A DNA stretch of 52,453 nucleotides from Lachnospiraceae bacterium (GCA_022793375.1 JAAWCS010000053.1:1-52453); one strand, 5' to 3'; numbered from the stretch's first letter, positions 22,122 to 31,263 are shown. The notes: generated by a model from the letters alone, not told the origin. A program made the numbers and translations.

Positions 22122-23300
22122 TCAGCCTCTGTACTCTTCCCCGTTGAGAATTACCGTCATCACCTGCAGTTCCTGATCGAGCAGCACCATGTTGGCCGCT
22201 TTCCCCGGCTCGATACTGCCGTAGCGGTCAAACGTCCCGATCGAGCGCGCCGGATTGACCGCCGCACAGCGCACCGCCGTTTCCAGCGGCACTCCCATCT
22301 CCTTGACCACCACGCGCAGGCACTGCATCAGGTTGGTCGCCGAACCGGCGATTGTGCCGTCCGCCAATTTTGCCAGGTTGTCCTGCACGATAACTTCCTG
22401 GCCGCCCAGGGTATACCACCCCTCCTTAAGCCCGGTCGCCCGCATACTGTCGCTGATCATAATTACCCGTCCCGCCCCGAACATCCGCAGAGTGGAACGC
22501 ACCACCGCCGGATGGATATGCTTTCCGTCGCAGATCAGTTCCACCTCGCAGCCGGGCGTATCCGCCGCCGCCCCGACCAGCCCCGGACTGCGGTGCGTAT
22601 AAGGCGGCATGGCGTTAAACAGATGTGTTACATGGCTCGCCCCCTGGGCAAACGCCTTCATCGAGATTTCATAATCCGCTGTGGTATGGGCCAGCGAACA
22701 GACCACTTCCCCGCGCAGCGCCGTGATCAAATCCATCGCGCCCTCGGTTTCCGGCGCCAGATCGCAGAGTTTAATCAGTCCGCCCGAAGCCTCCTGCAGG
22801 CGGCGGAACATCCCCTCGTCCGGTTTGTGGACATAGGCCGGGTTCTGCGCCCCTTTCTTTTCCATTGCTATAAAGGGACCTTCCATATTGATTCCCACCA
22901 GGTCCGCGCCCAATGGCCCGGCGTGCGGGTCTTTTGCGGCCGCTTCCCATTTTTCCCGGTACGCCCGCGCGCTTTGACAGACTTTAAGCAGCATATCCTC
23001 CGGGTACGTCATGGTCGCCGGACAAATCGTCGTGATACCGTTCTTGGCTTCATAGCGGGCGATCGCCGCAACCGCTTCTTCGGTGCCGTCGCTAAAATCA
23101 TAGCTGTCACAGCCATGGAAATGGATATCTGTCAGGCCCGGAATCAGATACATTCCTGTGCCGTCCACCGTTACCGCGTCCTCGATTTCGTCCAGACCGC
23201 CCTTGGGCGCCACGGCCTTGATGGTTTTGCCCTCAACCAGCACATCCATCTGTACAAACGTGAAATCTTCGGTAAACACCAATGCGTTGCATATCTTCAT
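22122..23300 (-). CDS. nagA: N-acetylglucosamine-6-phosphate deacetylase
   Basis: A 392-residue amidohydrolase that converts GlcNAc-6-phosphate to glucosamine-6-phosphate and acetate, feeding amino-sugar catabolism and wall recycling. It has the metal site HFHG (H60, H62), NMEGPF (Glu), SLAHTTA (His), VTHLFNAM (His, Asn) and MISDSM (catalytic Asp). The length is normal. No nagB or nagE is adjacent. It follows the M18 aminopeptidase gene by 46 bases, so the two are probably co-transcribed. Confidence 0.95.
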   Translation of the reverse strand: MKICNALVFTEDFTFVQMDVLVEGKTIKAVAPKGGLDEIEDAVTVDGTGMYLIPGLTDIHFHGCDSYDFSDGTEEAVAAIARYEAKNGITTICPATMTYPEDMLLKVCQSARAYREKWEAAAKDPHAGPLGADLVGINMEGPFIAMEKKGAQNPAYVHKPDEGMFRRLQEASGGLIKLCDLAPETEGAMDLITALRGEVVCSLAHTTADYEISMKAFAQGASHVTHLFNAMPPYTHRSPGLVGAAADTPGCEVELICDGKHIHPAVVRSTLRMFGAGRVIMISDSMRATGLKEGWYTLGGQEVIVQDNLAKLADGTIAGSATNLMQCLRVVVKEMGVPLETAVRCAAVNPARSIGTFDRYGSIEPGKAANMVLLDQELQVMTVILNGEEYRG

Positions 23301-23346
23301 CGCTTTCCCTCACCTTCTTTCTCTTTTCTCAGGGCGACAGCACATT

Positions 23347-24780
23347 TCAATTTTCCCCGTCCAGCAAGAACGCTTTGTAGCCGCGGACGGCTTCATAGAT
23401 ATCCACCTTACTCGACACCTCATACAGCGCATGCATATTCAGCACCGGCAGGCCGCTGTCGATCACTTCCATTCCGTATTCCGCCAAAATGTAGGCAATG
23501 GTTCCGCCGCCGCCTACGTCAACCTTGCCAAGTTCGGCGGTCTGGAAGGCGACGCCGGCCTTGTCAAAAAGGCGGCGCAGACGGGCGATGTACTCGGCGT
23601 TGGCATCGTTGGAGCCGCCTTTGCCGCGCGAACCCGTAAATTTGTTAAACGACATCCCCCGCCCTAAAAAGGCCGCGTTTTTCTTCTCAAAGGCGCTGGC
23701 ATAGGTAGGGTCAAATCCTGCGCTCACATCCGAGGACAGCATCCGCGAACGGCTCAGGCACCGGCGCAGCGAAAGTTCCGAGTATTGCCCCAAGCGGTCC
23801 AACAACTCGGCCACCGTATTTTCAAAGAAGCGAGACGTCATGCCGGTCGCCCCGACGCTGCCGATCTCTTCTTTGTCCACCAGCAGGCAGCAGGAGGTTC
23901 GCTCCGTCTCACCTGTTTCCAGAATCGCTTTCAGCGAGGTATAGGCACAGATGCGGTCGTCCTGTCCGTAGCTCAAAACCATGCTGCGGTCCAGTCCGCA
24001 GTCCCTGGCCTTCCCGGCCGGAACCACCTCCAGCTCGGCCGAAAGGAAATCCTCTTCCTCCATGCCGTACTTTTCTTTGAGGATCGCCAGAATCTGCGCC
24101 TTGACGTGTTCTTTCTCCTCTTTCTTTTTCTCCTGTCCGTCGGCCTCCTTCTTTTCCTCCTCCCCGGCTTTTTTCAGCGGGCGGCTGCCGACCAGCAGGT
24201 TTAAATCCTCGCCTTCAATAACAACGCTGGCTTTCTTTGCCATCTGCTCGGCGGCCAGGTGGATCAGCAGGTCCGTAATGCAGAACACCGGATCCCCCTC
24301 TTCCTCCCCGATGCAAATGTCTACGACCGTGCCGTCCTTCTTTACAACGACGCCGTGCAGGGACATCGGGCTTGCCACCCACTGGTATTTCTTGATCCCG
24401 CCGTAATAGTGCGTATCCAGATAAGCGAAATCCGTATCTTCAAAGAGAGGGTTCTGCTTGATATCCAGACGCGGCGAATCCACATGGGCCCCCAGGATAT
24501 TCATTCCTTCTTCCAGCGGCTTTTTGCCGATCACAAACAGGGCGATGCTCTTTTTCATGTTCACCGCGTATACCTTGTCGCCGGCTTTCAGCGTCTTGCC
24601 CTCTGCCAGAATTTCCTGCAGATCCCGATAACCGTGCTCCTTTGCCATCGCTACGGTCTTTGTTATGCATTCGCGCTCGGTTTTGCCGTGATTCAAATAT
24701 TCCTTGTAGCCCTCGCACAGTTCTACGATTGCTTTTTCCTCTTCCATGCCATATTTGTCCCAGATATTTTTATGCTCCAT
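23347..24780 (-). CDS. M18 family aminopeptidase (aminopeptidase I)
   Basis: A 477-residue cytosolic dizinc exopeptidase that removes N-terminal residues, often acidic or leucine. Metal and catalytic residues lie in GAHVDSPRLD (H99, D101), CCLLVDKEEIGS (Asp, Glu-Glu), SSDVSAGFDPTY (Asp) and VLNMHALYEVSS (His). A charged insertion of about 30 residues (KKAGEEEKKEADGQEKKKEE) interrupts the middle; it is low-complexity and probably a surface loop. The start is preceded by AAAGGAG. Confidence 0.93.
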   Translation of the reverse strand: MEHKNIWDKYGMEEEKAIVELCEGYKEYLNHGKTERECITKTVAMAKEHGYRDLQEILAEGKTLKAGDKVYAVNMKKSIALFVIGKKPLEEGMNILGAHVDSPRLDIKQNPLFEDTDFAYLDTHYYGGIKKYQWVASPMSLHGVVVKKDGTVVDICIGEEEGDPVFCITDLLIHLAAEQMAKKASVVIEGEDLNLLVGSRPLKKAGEEEKKEADGQEKKKEEKEHVKAQILAILKEKYGMEEEDFLSAELEVVPAGKARDCGLDRSMVLSYGQDDRICAYTSLKAILETGETERTSCCLLVDKEEIGSVGATGMTSRFFENTVAELLDRLGQYSELSLRRCLSRSRMLSSDVSAGFDPTYASAFEKKNAAFLGRGMSFNKFTGSRGKGGSNDANAEYIARLRRLFDKAGVAFQTAELGKVDVGGGGTIAYILAEYGMEVIDSGLPVLNMHALYEVSSKVDIYEAVRGYKAFLLDGEN

Positions 24781-24845
24781 TTTGGTTCTCCTTTGTTTTT
24801 ATCCTTCATTTCGTCCGGCACAGCCGGCTTTTATCTGCTGCCGCT

Positions 24846-25973
24846 TCACTCTTTCGGCGCAAAAACCTTGGCAATTTCCGGCATCCGCTCGGTGGAACGG
24901 ATATGCTGCGGGCAATGTTCCTCACAGCGGCCGCAGGCTTTGCACAAGTCCGCCTTGCCGGCAAGCGCTTCGTAAATCGGCCGCGCCTTCTTCATGCCCA
25001 AAGACGCCGTCTTATTATACGCGTCATATACGTGGGGAATATCGACCCCAAACGGACAGGGCATGCAGTAACCGCATTGTGTACAAGGTACAATCGCCAT
25101 GGTGTCAAACACCTGTTTCGCCTGGGCGTACAAAGGCTTTTCTTCGGCCGGCACCATGCCTGTATGGCTCTTTTCGGCAAAGGCGATATTTTGCCGCACC
25201 ATCTCCATTGTACCCATTCCGCTCAAAAGCAGGCCTACCTGCGGTTTATCCCACAGATAGTCAAGCGCCCACTCCACGGCCGAGCGGCCGGCCGGCAAAA
25301 TCTTAGCCACCTGCTTTGGCGCAACGGCCAGTCGTCCGCCCAGAAGCGGCTCCATAATAATCACGCCCAGCCCCTTTTCGGCCGCGTACAAAAGCCCCTC
25401 GTCCCCGGCCTGGTAATCCACATTGATGTAGTTGTACTGGATCTGGCAGAAATCCCACTCTGCAGCGTCGACGATCTCTTTAAACAGCGACACCTCGTCG
25501 TGGAACGAAAAGCCCATGAAGCGGATTTTCCCCGCCTCCTTTGCGTTCTTCATCCGCGAAATAAGGTCCAGCTTTTTGACCTTGTTTTCCCATGTTTCAC
25601 GGTTTAAGGCGTGAAGCAGGTAGAAATCCACATGATCCGTCTGAAGCTTTGTCAGCTGCTCTTGCAGATGCTCGTCAAAATCCTCCGGTTTTTCAAACCG
25701 CCATACCGGCGACTTTGTGGCCAGATACGTTTTTTCCCGATAGCCGTCCATAAGCGCCTTGCCGACGCTTACCTCGCTCTGCCCGCCGTGATAATTGTAT
25801 GCCGTATCTATGTAATTCACACCATGGTCGATTGCATAGCGGATCAGGCGGGTCGTCTCCTCCTGATCGATCTGGGGGCTGCCCGGCGTGTGATCCGTAG
25901 TAGGCAGGCGCATTGTGCCAAATCCCAAGGCCGATATCTCACATCCCGTATTTCCAAGCGTTCTGTACTGCAT
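24846..25973 (-). CDS. Aldo/keto reductase with C-terminal 4Fe-4S ferredoxin domain
   Basis: 375 residues. A TIM-barrel aldo/keto reductase (1-~285) shows LGFGTMRLP, NYIDTAYNYHGGQSEVSVGKAL with the catalytic Asp-Tyr, and KSP and HALN for Lys and His. The C-terminal ~85 residues hold cysteines in CTQCGYCMPCPFGVDIP and CKACGRCEEHCPQ, which can bind iron-sulfur clusters. Members are common in anaerobes and reduce unknown carbonyls. It is transcribed from its own promoter, divergent from the DAHP synthase gene. Confidence 0.93.
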   Translation of the reverse strand: MQYRTLGNTGCEISALGFGTMRLPTTDHTPGSPQIDQEETTRLIRYAIDHGVNYIDTAYNYHGGQSEVSVGKALMDGYREKTYLATKSPVWRFEKPEDFDEHLQEQLTKLQTDHVDFYLLHALNRETWENKVKKLDLISRMKNAKEAGKIRFMGFSFHDEVSLFKEIVDAAEWDFCQIQYNYINVDYQAGDEGLLYAAEKGLGVIIMEPLLGGRLAVAPKQVAKILPAGRSAVEWALDYLWDKPQVGLLLSGMGTMEMVRQNIAFAEKSHTGMVPAEEKPLYAQAKQVFDTMAIVPCTQCGYCMPCPFGVDIPHVYDAYNKTASLGMKKARPIYEALAGKADLCKACGRCEEHCPQHIRSTERMPEIAKVFAPKE

Positions 25974-26024
25974 GTAAAGTCCTCCCTCTCGCCGTCCCTT
26001 GGCAAATTTTTTCCTTATTTAATC

Positions 26025-26053
26025 AGCATATCACAAAAACCGACTTTTGACAA
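26025..26053 (-). promoter_or_regulatory. Promoter of the aldo/keto reductase gene
   Basis: Minus-strand TTGTCA (26048-26053), a 17-base spacer and TATGCT (26025-26030). Confidence 0.7.
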
Positions 26054-26064
26054 AGGGAAAACTC

Positions 26065-26093
26065 TTGCCAGAACCAATTTTGTATACTATACT
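26065..26093 (+). promoter_or_regulatory. Promoter of the DAHP synthase-lysA operon
   Basis: TTGCCA (26065-26070), a 17-base spacer and TATACT (26088-26093). The 60-base leader to the ATG is GC-rich but shows no T-box or other known riboswitch. The divergent promoter lies only 11 bases away. Confidence 0.7.
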
Positions 26094-26156
26094 AGGAAAG
26101 TCCCGGGCAGCGGCCCTGTATTGGGCGCCACTTTCCCCGGCCAAAGAGGAGAAATT

Positions 26157-27185
26157 ATGAGCTTTCAATTTGTAGTCAAATTACCGGTCCCCGCAGAAAT
26201 CAAGAAGCAGTTTCCCATGTCCCCCGAACTCAGCGCTCTAAAGGAAGCGCGTGATAAAGAGATCCGCCGGATCTTTACCGGAGAGGACTCCCGTTTTCTG
26301 GCCGTCATCGGGCCCTGCTCCGCGGACCGCCCGGACGCCATATTTGAATATCTGCACCGCCTGCGGGCCGTCCAGGACAAAATTGCCGACAAGGTTTTAA
26401 TCATTCCCCGGATCTATACGAACAAGCCCCGCACCAACGGCGACGGCTACAAGGGGCTTTTGCACCAGCCCGATCCCAACAAGGACGAGGATCTTTGGGC
26501 CGGCCTGGTTGCCATCCGCAGCCTGCACATGAACGCCATCCGCGAAGTGGGTATGCCCGCTGCGGACGAGATGCTCTACCCGGAAAATTACCGTTACCTC
26601 TCCGACGTCCTCTCCTATGTGGCGGTCGGCGCGCGTTCCGTGGAAAACCAGCAGCACCGCTTAACAGCCAGCGGCATGGATGTTCCCGCCGGCATGAAAA
26701 ACCCCACCGGCGGCGATTTGTCCGTAATGCTGAATTCGGTCTATGCCGCCCAGCAGAAGCACACCTTTATTTTCCGCGGATGGGAAGTCCATACCGACGG
26801 CAATCCCCTGGCCCACACGATTTTGCGCGGCTATGTCAACAAACACGGCAACAGCCTGCCCAATTACCATTACGAGGACCTGCAGCTTCTGTATCAGATG
26901 TATGCCGAGCGCGACTTAAAATACCCGGCCTGTATCGTAGACTGCAACCATGCCAATTCCGGCAAACAGTACCATGAGCAGATCCGCATCGCCAAGGAAG
27001 TGCTCCACAGCCGCCGCCACAGCGCCGACATCAGCCGGCTTGTCAAGGGACTGATGATTGAGAGTTATCTGGAACCGGGAGCTCAGAAAATCGACGAACA
27101 CATTTACGGAAAATCGATCACCGACCCCTGCCTGGGCTGGGAGGATTCCGAACGACTTCTGTACGATATTGCCGACAGCCTGTAG
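26157..27185 (+). CDS. 3-deoxy-7-phosphoheptulonate synthase, class I
   Basis: A 342-residue enzyme that condenses phosphoenolpyruvate and erythrose-4-phosphate at the entry to the shikimate pathway (AroF/G/H type). It contains VIGPCSADRPDAI, IPRIYTNKPRTNGDGYKGLL, ADEMLYPENYRYLSD, KNPTGGDLSVMLNSVYAAQ and VDCNHANSGKQYHEQ, covering the PEP, metal and phosphate sites. The ATG at 26157 follows AGAGGAG; a longer frame to 25611 runs antisense through the reductase gene and is rejected. It lies 18 bases upstream of the decarboxylase gene, so the two form an operon. Confidence 0.95.
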   Translation: MSFQFVVKLPVPAEIKKQFPMSPELSALKEARDKEIRRIFTGEDSRFLAVIGPCSADRPDAIFEYLHRLRAVQDKIADKVLIIPRIYTNKPRTNGDGYKGLLHQPDPNKDEDLWAGLVAIRSLHMNAIREVGMPAADEMLYPENYRYLSDVLSYVAVGARSVENQQHRLTASGMDVPAGMKNPTGGDLSVMLNSVYAAQQKHTFIFRGWEVHTDGNPLAHTILRGYVNKHGNSLPNYHYEDLQLLYQMYAERDLKYPACIVDCNHANSGKQYHEQIRIAKEVLHSRRHSADISRLVKGLMIESYLEPGAQKIDEHIYGKSITDPCLGWEDSERLLYDIADSL

Positions 27186-27203
27186 AGAAAGGAACCGCAG
27201 ATT

Positions 27204-28469
27204 ATGGAAAAGAAACCCTTTGTCACCCTGGAGCAAATCCGGGAAATTGCCAAAACCTATCCGACGCCGTTTCACATTTACGATGAAAAAGGCATCCGCG
27301 AAAACGCAAGACGCTTGTACGATGCTTTCTCCTGGAACAAGGGATTCCGGGAATATTTTGCCGTAAAAGCCACACCCAATCCCTTTCTCTTAAAGATCCT
27401 GCAGGAGGAGGGCTGCGGCACGGACTGCTCGTCCCTAACCGAACTGATGATGTCCGAAGCCACCGGTTTTCACGGCAGCGACATCATGTTTTCCTCCAAC
27501 GTCACGCCGGCAGAAGAATACGCCTATGCCAGCCGGCTGGGGGCCACGATCAATCTGGACGATTTTACACATATCGATTTCCTGGAAAAAATCTGCGGCA
27601 TCCCGGAGACAATCAGCTGCCGCTACAATCCCGGCGGCCTGTTCCAGGTCAAGGGCGAATTCATGGACAACCCCGGCGATGCCAAATACGGATTTACCAC
27701 CGAGCAGCTGGTGGAGGGCTTTCGTATTTTGAAGTCAAAGGGCGTAAAGAACTTCGGCCTTCACGCCTTTTTAGCCAGCAACACGGTGTCCAACGACTAC
27801 TACCCTGTCCTGGCGCGGCTGCTGTTTGAGACAGCCGTCCGCCTTACCAGGGAGACGGGGGCTCACATTGCCTTTATCAACCTCTCCGGCGGCATCGGCA
27901 TCCCCTATCTCCCGGAGCAGGAATCCAACGACATCTACAAGATTGCCCGCGGTGTGCAGGAGGCTTATGAAGAGGTACTTGTGCCGGCCGGCCTTTCGGA
28001 CGTCGCCCTATATACGGAGCTGGGACGCTATATGCTGGCGCCCTACGGGCATCTGGTAACACAGGTGATTCATCAAAAGCATATTCACAAAGAATATTTA
28101 GGCTGCGACGCCTGTGCCGTCAACCTGATGCGTCCCGCCATGTACGGCGCTTACCATCATATTACGGTCCTCGGCAAGGAAAATAAGCCCTGCGACCACA
28201 AGTACGACGTGACCGGTTCCTTGTGTGAAAATAACGATAAATTTGCCATCGACCGCCTGCTGCCGCAGGTCGATGTCGGCGACTATCTGGTGCTCCACGA
28301 CACGGGCGCCCATGGCTTTTCCATGGGGTATAATTACAATGGCAAGCTGCGCTCCGCCGAACTGTTACTGCGGGAAAACGGGGAGGTGCAGCTTATACGC
28401 CGGGCGGAAACGCCGGCGGATTATTTTGCCACGTTTGATTTTTGCGATCTCTTCGAGTCCTTCCAATAA
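27204..28469 (+). CDS. lysA: Diaminopimelate decarboxylase-like PLP enzyme
   Basis: A 421-residue fold-type III (alanine racemase-like) decarboxylase. The PLP lysine is K55 in YFAVKATPNP. It also shows GCGTDCSSLTELMM, NLSGGIGIPY (Gly-rich phosphate loop), ELGRYMLAPYGHLV and GCDACAVNLMRPAMYGAYH, the dimer-interface Cys region, and ENNDKFAIDRLLP. It would make L-lysine from meso-diaminopimelate. Paralogs that act on carboxynorspermidine or other amino acids have similar motifs, so specificity is not certain. A strong bidirectional terminator follows. Confidence 0.85.
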   Translation: MEKKPFVTLEQIREIAKTYPTPFHIYDEKGIRENARRLYDAFSWNKGFREYFAVKATPNPFLLKILQEEGCGTDCSSLTELMMSEATGFHGSDIMFSSNVTPAEEYAYASRLGATINLDDFTHIDFLEKICGIPETISCRYNPGGLFQVKGEFMDNPGDAKYGFTTEQLVEGFRILKSKGVKNFGLHAFLASNTVSNDYYPVLARLLFETAVRLTRETGAHIAFINLSGGIGIPYLPEQESNDIYKIARGVQEAYEEVLVPAGLSDVALYTELGRYMLAPYGHLVTQVIHQKHIHKEYLGCDACAVNLMRPAMYGAYHHITVLGKENKPCDHKYDVTGSLCENNDKFAIDRLLPQVDVGDYLVLHDTGAHGFSMGYNYNGKLRSAELLLRENGEVQLIRRAETPADYFATFDFCDLFESFQ

Positions 28470-28479
28470 AAATATATAA

Positions 28480-28600
28480 GCATAAAAAAAGAGCTGCCGC
28501 CAAACAAAGCTCCTGCACAAACTATGACGCCCCGGTCCGGACCGGTTCCCTCCTGTTTTGTGCTCTGTCTGAGTTTGGCGGCAGCCCTTTTTCGTTTTTT
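28480..28600. terminator. Bidirectional terminator between lysA and pyk
   Basis: GCTGCCGCCAAAC (28493-28505) pairs exactly with GTTTGGCGGCAGC (28573-28585). T-tracts flank it on both strands: CCTTTTTCGTTTTTT on plus and CTCTTTTTTTATG on minus. The 67-base loop holds a perfect 14-bp palindrome, CCGGTCCGGACCGG (28532-28545). Confidence 0.9.
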
Positions 28601-30029
28601 ATTCCACCGTCAATACGCGCATCGCATTTGTTACGCCCGTCTCACGCGTGCAGCTGCCGGTCATGCCGGCGGTTAAGACCACCAGTTCCCCGGGATTTAC
28701 CAGTCCCCGCAGCTTAGCCAACTCCACGGAGCTCTCCACCACCTCGTCGCTGCCGTTCTGGTAGGGAGCGTAGATCGCCCGTACCCCCCAGATCAGCTGC
28801 ATCTGCCTAAGCACTTGTGCGTTCGGCGAAGTGGCGATGATCGCCGCCTGCGGGCGGAAAGCCGAGACAATGCGGGGCGTATGGCCGGAAATCGTCGGCG
28901 TGATGATTGCCGGCGCGCTCAGGCTCTGAGCCGTCGAAACCGAGGCGTAGGCCACGGCCGAGGACATGCTGCTGCCGCGCTTGCCGGCCTTTGACAGCAT
29001 AATCTGCGCATGATCCAGATGGAACTCCGTCGTCTCGGCAATCTGGCTCATCATCGACAGTGCTTCCACCGGATACTTGCCCATCGCCGTTTCGCCGGAA
29101 AGCATGACGGCGTCGGTGCCGTCGTAGATGGCATTCGCCACATCCGTTACCTCCGCCCGCGTCGGACGAGGATTGCGGATCATCGAATCCAGCATCTGCG
29201 TGGCCGTAATGACCGGCTTAAAGGCGTCGTTGCACATACGGATCATTGTTTTCTGGAGATACGGCAGCTGCTCCGGCGAAATCTCCACGCCCATATCGCC
29301 GCGGGCAATCATAATGCCGTCCGACACCCGCATGATCTCTTCAAAATTATCGATGCCCTCTTTATTCTCGATCTTGGCGATTACCTTGATCTTGGAACCA
29401 TGGGCCATCAAAATCTCTTTGATCTCCAAAATGCATTCGGCCGAACGTACAAAGGAGGCCGCAATAAAGTCAAATTCATTCTCAATGCCGAATAAAATAT
29501 CCTTCTTATCCTGTTCGGTGATGCCGGGCAGGCGCACCTTCACGCCAGGGACGTTCACGCCCTTGCGCGTTCCCAGTACGCCGCCGTTTATGACCTGACA
29601 GCGGATCTCCGTTTCCGTCGTCTCCTGCACCGAGAGTTCGATCAGTCCGTCGTCAATCAAAATCCGGTCGCCGGGGCCTACGTCAGCCGGAAGTCCGGAA
29701 TAATTGATAAAGCCGATCCGCGCATCCCCCTCCAATTCCGTCGTCGTCAGCGTATATTCCTGGCCGGCTTCCAGCGTCACGCTCTTGACGCCGTCTTGCA
29801 AAAGACCCGTGCGGATCTCCGGCCCCTTGGTATCAAGCAGCGCGGCAATCGGCAGGTTCTTCGCCTCCCGCACTCGTTTCAGCAGCTCAAGCCGCGTTTT
29901 CTGTTCTTCATGCGTACCATGGGAAAAGTTGAAGCGGGCAATGTCCATCCCTCTCTCCATCAACTTTCCCAGCACATCTTCGTGGTCCGTAGTCGGTCCC
30001 AGCGTACAGATGATTTTCGTCCGTTTCAT
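28599..30029 (-). CDS. pyk: Pyruvate kinase
   Basis: A 476-residue glycolytic enzyme that transfers phosphate from PEP to ADP. It shows MKRTKIICTLGPTTD, IARFNFSHGTHEEQ, LLDTKGPEIRTG, the signature IIVIAKIENKEG-type stretch (KVIAKIENKEGIDNFEEI), IARGDMGVEI and TQMLDSMIRNPRPTRAEVTDVANA. The C-terminal allosteric domain is present, but no extra PEP-utiliser domain is attached. The ATG at 30027-30029 follows AGGAGG; the frame extension to 30053 lacks a site. The gene follows the rhomboid-like gene by 16 bases. Confidence 0.97.
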   Translation of the reverse strand: MKRTKIICTLGPTTDHEDVLGKLMERGMDIARFNFSHGTHEEQKTRLELLKRVREAKNLPIAALLDTKGPEIRTGLLQDGVKSVTLEAGQEYTLTTTELEGDARIGFINYSGLPADVGPGDRILIDDGLIELSVQETTETEIRCQVINGGVLGTRKGVNVPGVKVRLPGITEQDKKDILFGIENEFDFIAASFVRSAECILEIKEILMAHGSKIKVIAKIENKEGIDNFEEIMRVSDGIMIARGDMGVEISPEQLPYLQKTMIRMCNDAFKPVITATQMLDSMIRNPRPTRAEVTDVANAIYDGTDAVMLSGETAMGKYPVEALSMMSQIAETTEFHLDHAQIMLSKAGKRGSSMSSAVAYASVSTAQSLSAPAIITPTISGHTPRIVSAFRPQAAIIATSPNAQVLRQMQLIWGVRAIYAPYQNGSDEVVESSVELAKLRGLVNPGELVVLTAGMTGSCTRETGVTNAMRVLTVE

Positions 30030-30045
30030 TCGGTTATTCCTCCTG

Positions 30046-30984
30046 CTATCCATTCTTTTTTACATGCTGATGCGTATACAGATGTTCCTGGCAATACTCG
30101 TAATCGCCCTCGCATTTCGAGCAAAAACGAAATTCCAGATCCGGCGCATCCAATTCCGTCCGGCCGCAGACCGCACAGCGGTGACGGGCGCCGCCGCCAC
30201 GCATTTCCTGCTGTTTCTTCGCCTGCATGACCTGACTGCGAAACTGCTTCTGCATCTGCCGATGCGCTTTCGTCGGACGGAAACTCTGGCGGTAGATGTA
30301 GTAAAACAGTACATAGTTGAGCACCGACACAAGCGCCGCCACGCTGTTCTGCGGAAACGCCGCGATGCCCCAGCTCCACAGACGCACCCAGATCGCGGGA
30401 TACACAAGCCCGGCAAACCCGCCGAAGATCGTCACCGCAAACAAAATCGCGTCAATAATCCCCAGCACCTTTGCCTTGATCGGGATGATGAAAAAAAGCA
30501 GAAACTGCGTTTCCGAAAATTCCGTTACAAAGGCAAAAAACAGCGACAAATTCAGATAGTAAGTCCCCAGCGTAAAACTCTGTCCAAATACAAAATACGT
30601 GATCGCCGCCGCCACAATATGGAAAAGGATTCCCAGGAAGAAGAACAGGTTAAAGGCAAAGGTCCCCCAGCGGCGCTCCAGGGTCGCCCCCATCATGCCG
30701 TATACGTAGAAGAACAGGATCATAAAAAACAGGTCGCCCATCATGCTGAACGTATTGCCGCCGGCCGCGATACCGCCGTTGGACGGAATCAGCAAAAAGG
30801 TAATCAGCCGCCATATCTGCCCCCGCAAGACAGCGCCGAAATCCAGCGCCAGATAGTCCGCGTACAGGGACGGAGCCGCCACCGCGATCACGGCTCCCAC
30901 CGCATACAGCATAATCACATACTTCATCAGATTCGGAATTGCATATTTTCCAAACTTGTGTTCCATCTTCTTCATCCAGCTCAT
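30046..30984 (-). CDS. Rhomboid-like membrane protein with C-terminal zinc ribbon
   Basis: 312 residues with about six membrane helices, then a basic linker and a cysteine-rich end. The WR motif of rhomboid/derlin proteins is seen in GQIWRLITFLLIP, followed by FFYVYGMMGATLERRWG, which aligns with the E-x-x-x-G region. I cannot find the catalytic GxSG serine or the TM6 histidine pair, so it is probably a proteolytically inactive rhomboid relative. The tail has CAVCGRTELDAPDLEFRFCSKC, a plausible zinc ribbon, then CQEH. Co-transcribed with pyk, gap 16 bases. The role is unknown. Confidence 0.78.
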   Translation of the reverse strand: MSWMKKMEHKFGKYAIPNLMKYVIMLYAVGAVIAVAAPSLYADYLALDFGAVLRGQIWRLITFLLIPSNGGIAAGGNTFSMMGDLFFMILFFYVYGMMGATLERRWGTFAFNLFFFLGILFHIVAAAITYFVFGQSFTLGTYYLNLSLFFAFVTEFSETQFLLFFIIPIKAKVLGIIDAILFAVTIFGGFAGLVYPAIWVRLWSWGIAAFPQNSVAALVSVLNYVLFYYIYRQSFRPTKAHRQMQKQFRSQVMQAKKQQEMRGGGARHRCAVCGRTELDAPDLEFRFCSKCEGDYEYCQEHLYTHQHVKKNG

Positions 30985-31023
30985 GTAATTCTCTCTGCTT
31001 CCTTTCCGAACTTATGTGGTTTT

Positions 31024-31052
31024 ATTATAGGAAGGAAATGGATGTTTGTCAA
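31024..31052 (-). promoter_or_regulatory. Promoter of the rhomboid-like gene and pyk
   Basis: Near-consensus minus-strand TTGACA (31047-31052), a 17-base spacer and TATAAT (31024-31029). It suggests strong, constitutive transcription. Confidence 0.85.
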
Positions 31053-31166
31053 ATACTATCCTGTAAACTTTTTCCGCAAATACTTCTGTATTCCCGGCCG
31101 CCGTTTTTTTCCGCTTTTTTTTGCGATTCCTTCACAATATCTTTACATTTTTCTTACGAGACCGTA

Positions 31167-31195
31167 TTGAAATTTACCGGAGAAAGCTTTATAAT
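31167..31195 (+). promoter_or_regulatory. Promoter of the activase gene
   Basis: TTGAAA (31167-31172), a 17-base spacer and TATAAT (31190-31195). The leader to the ATG is about 65 bases. Confidence 0.8.
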
Positions 31196-31263
31196 GCTTT
31201 CATGCCTTGGCGGCGCGCCCGCCAGACATATGTGAGTTTACCAGCAAGAAAGGGATGGATTTT

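Noticed and set aside
22020..23639. 539-codon plus-strand frame opposite nagA
   Set aside because: The minus-strand frame is a full NagA with catalytic motifs. The plus frame is His/Arg-rich and lacks any family features.
25611..26156. N-terminal extension of DAHP synthase
   Set aside because: It runs antisense through the aldo/keto reductase gene and across the mapped promoter. ATG at 26157 has a good ribosome-binding site and family-typical start.
26094..26156. T-box or amino-acid leader before the DAHP synthase gene
   Set aside because: The leader is only about 60 bases and has neither the T-box sequence nor a terminator stem.
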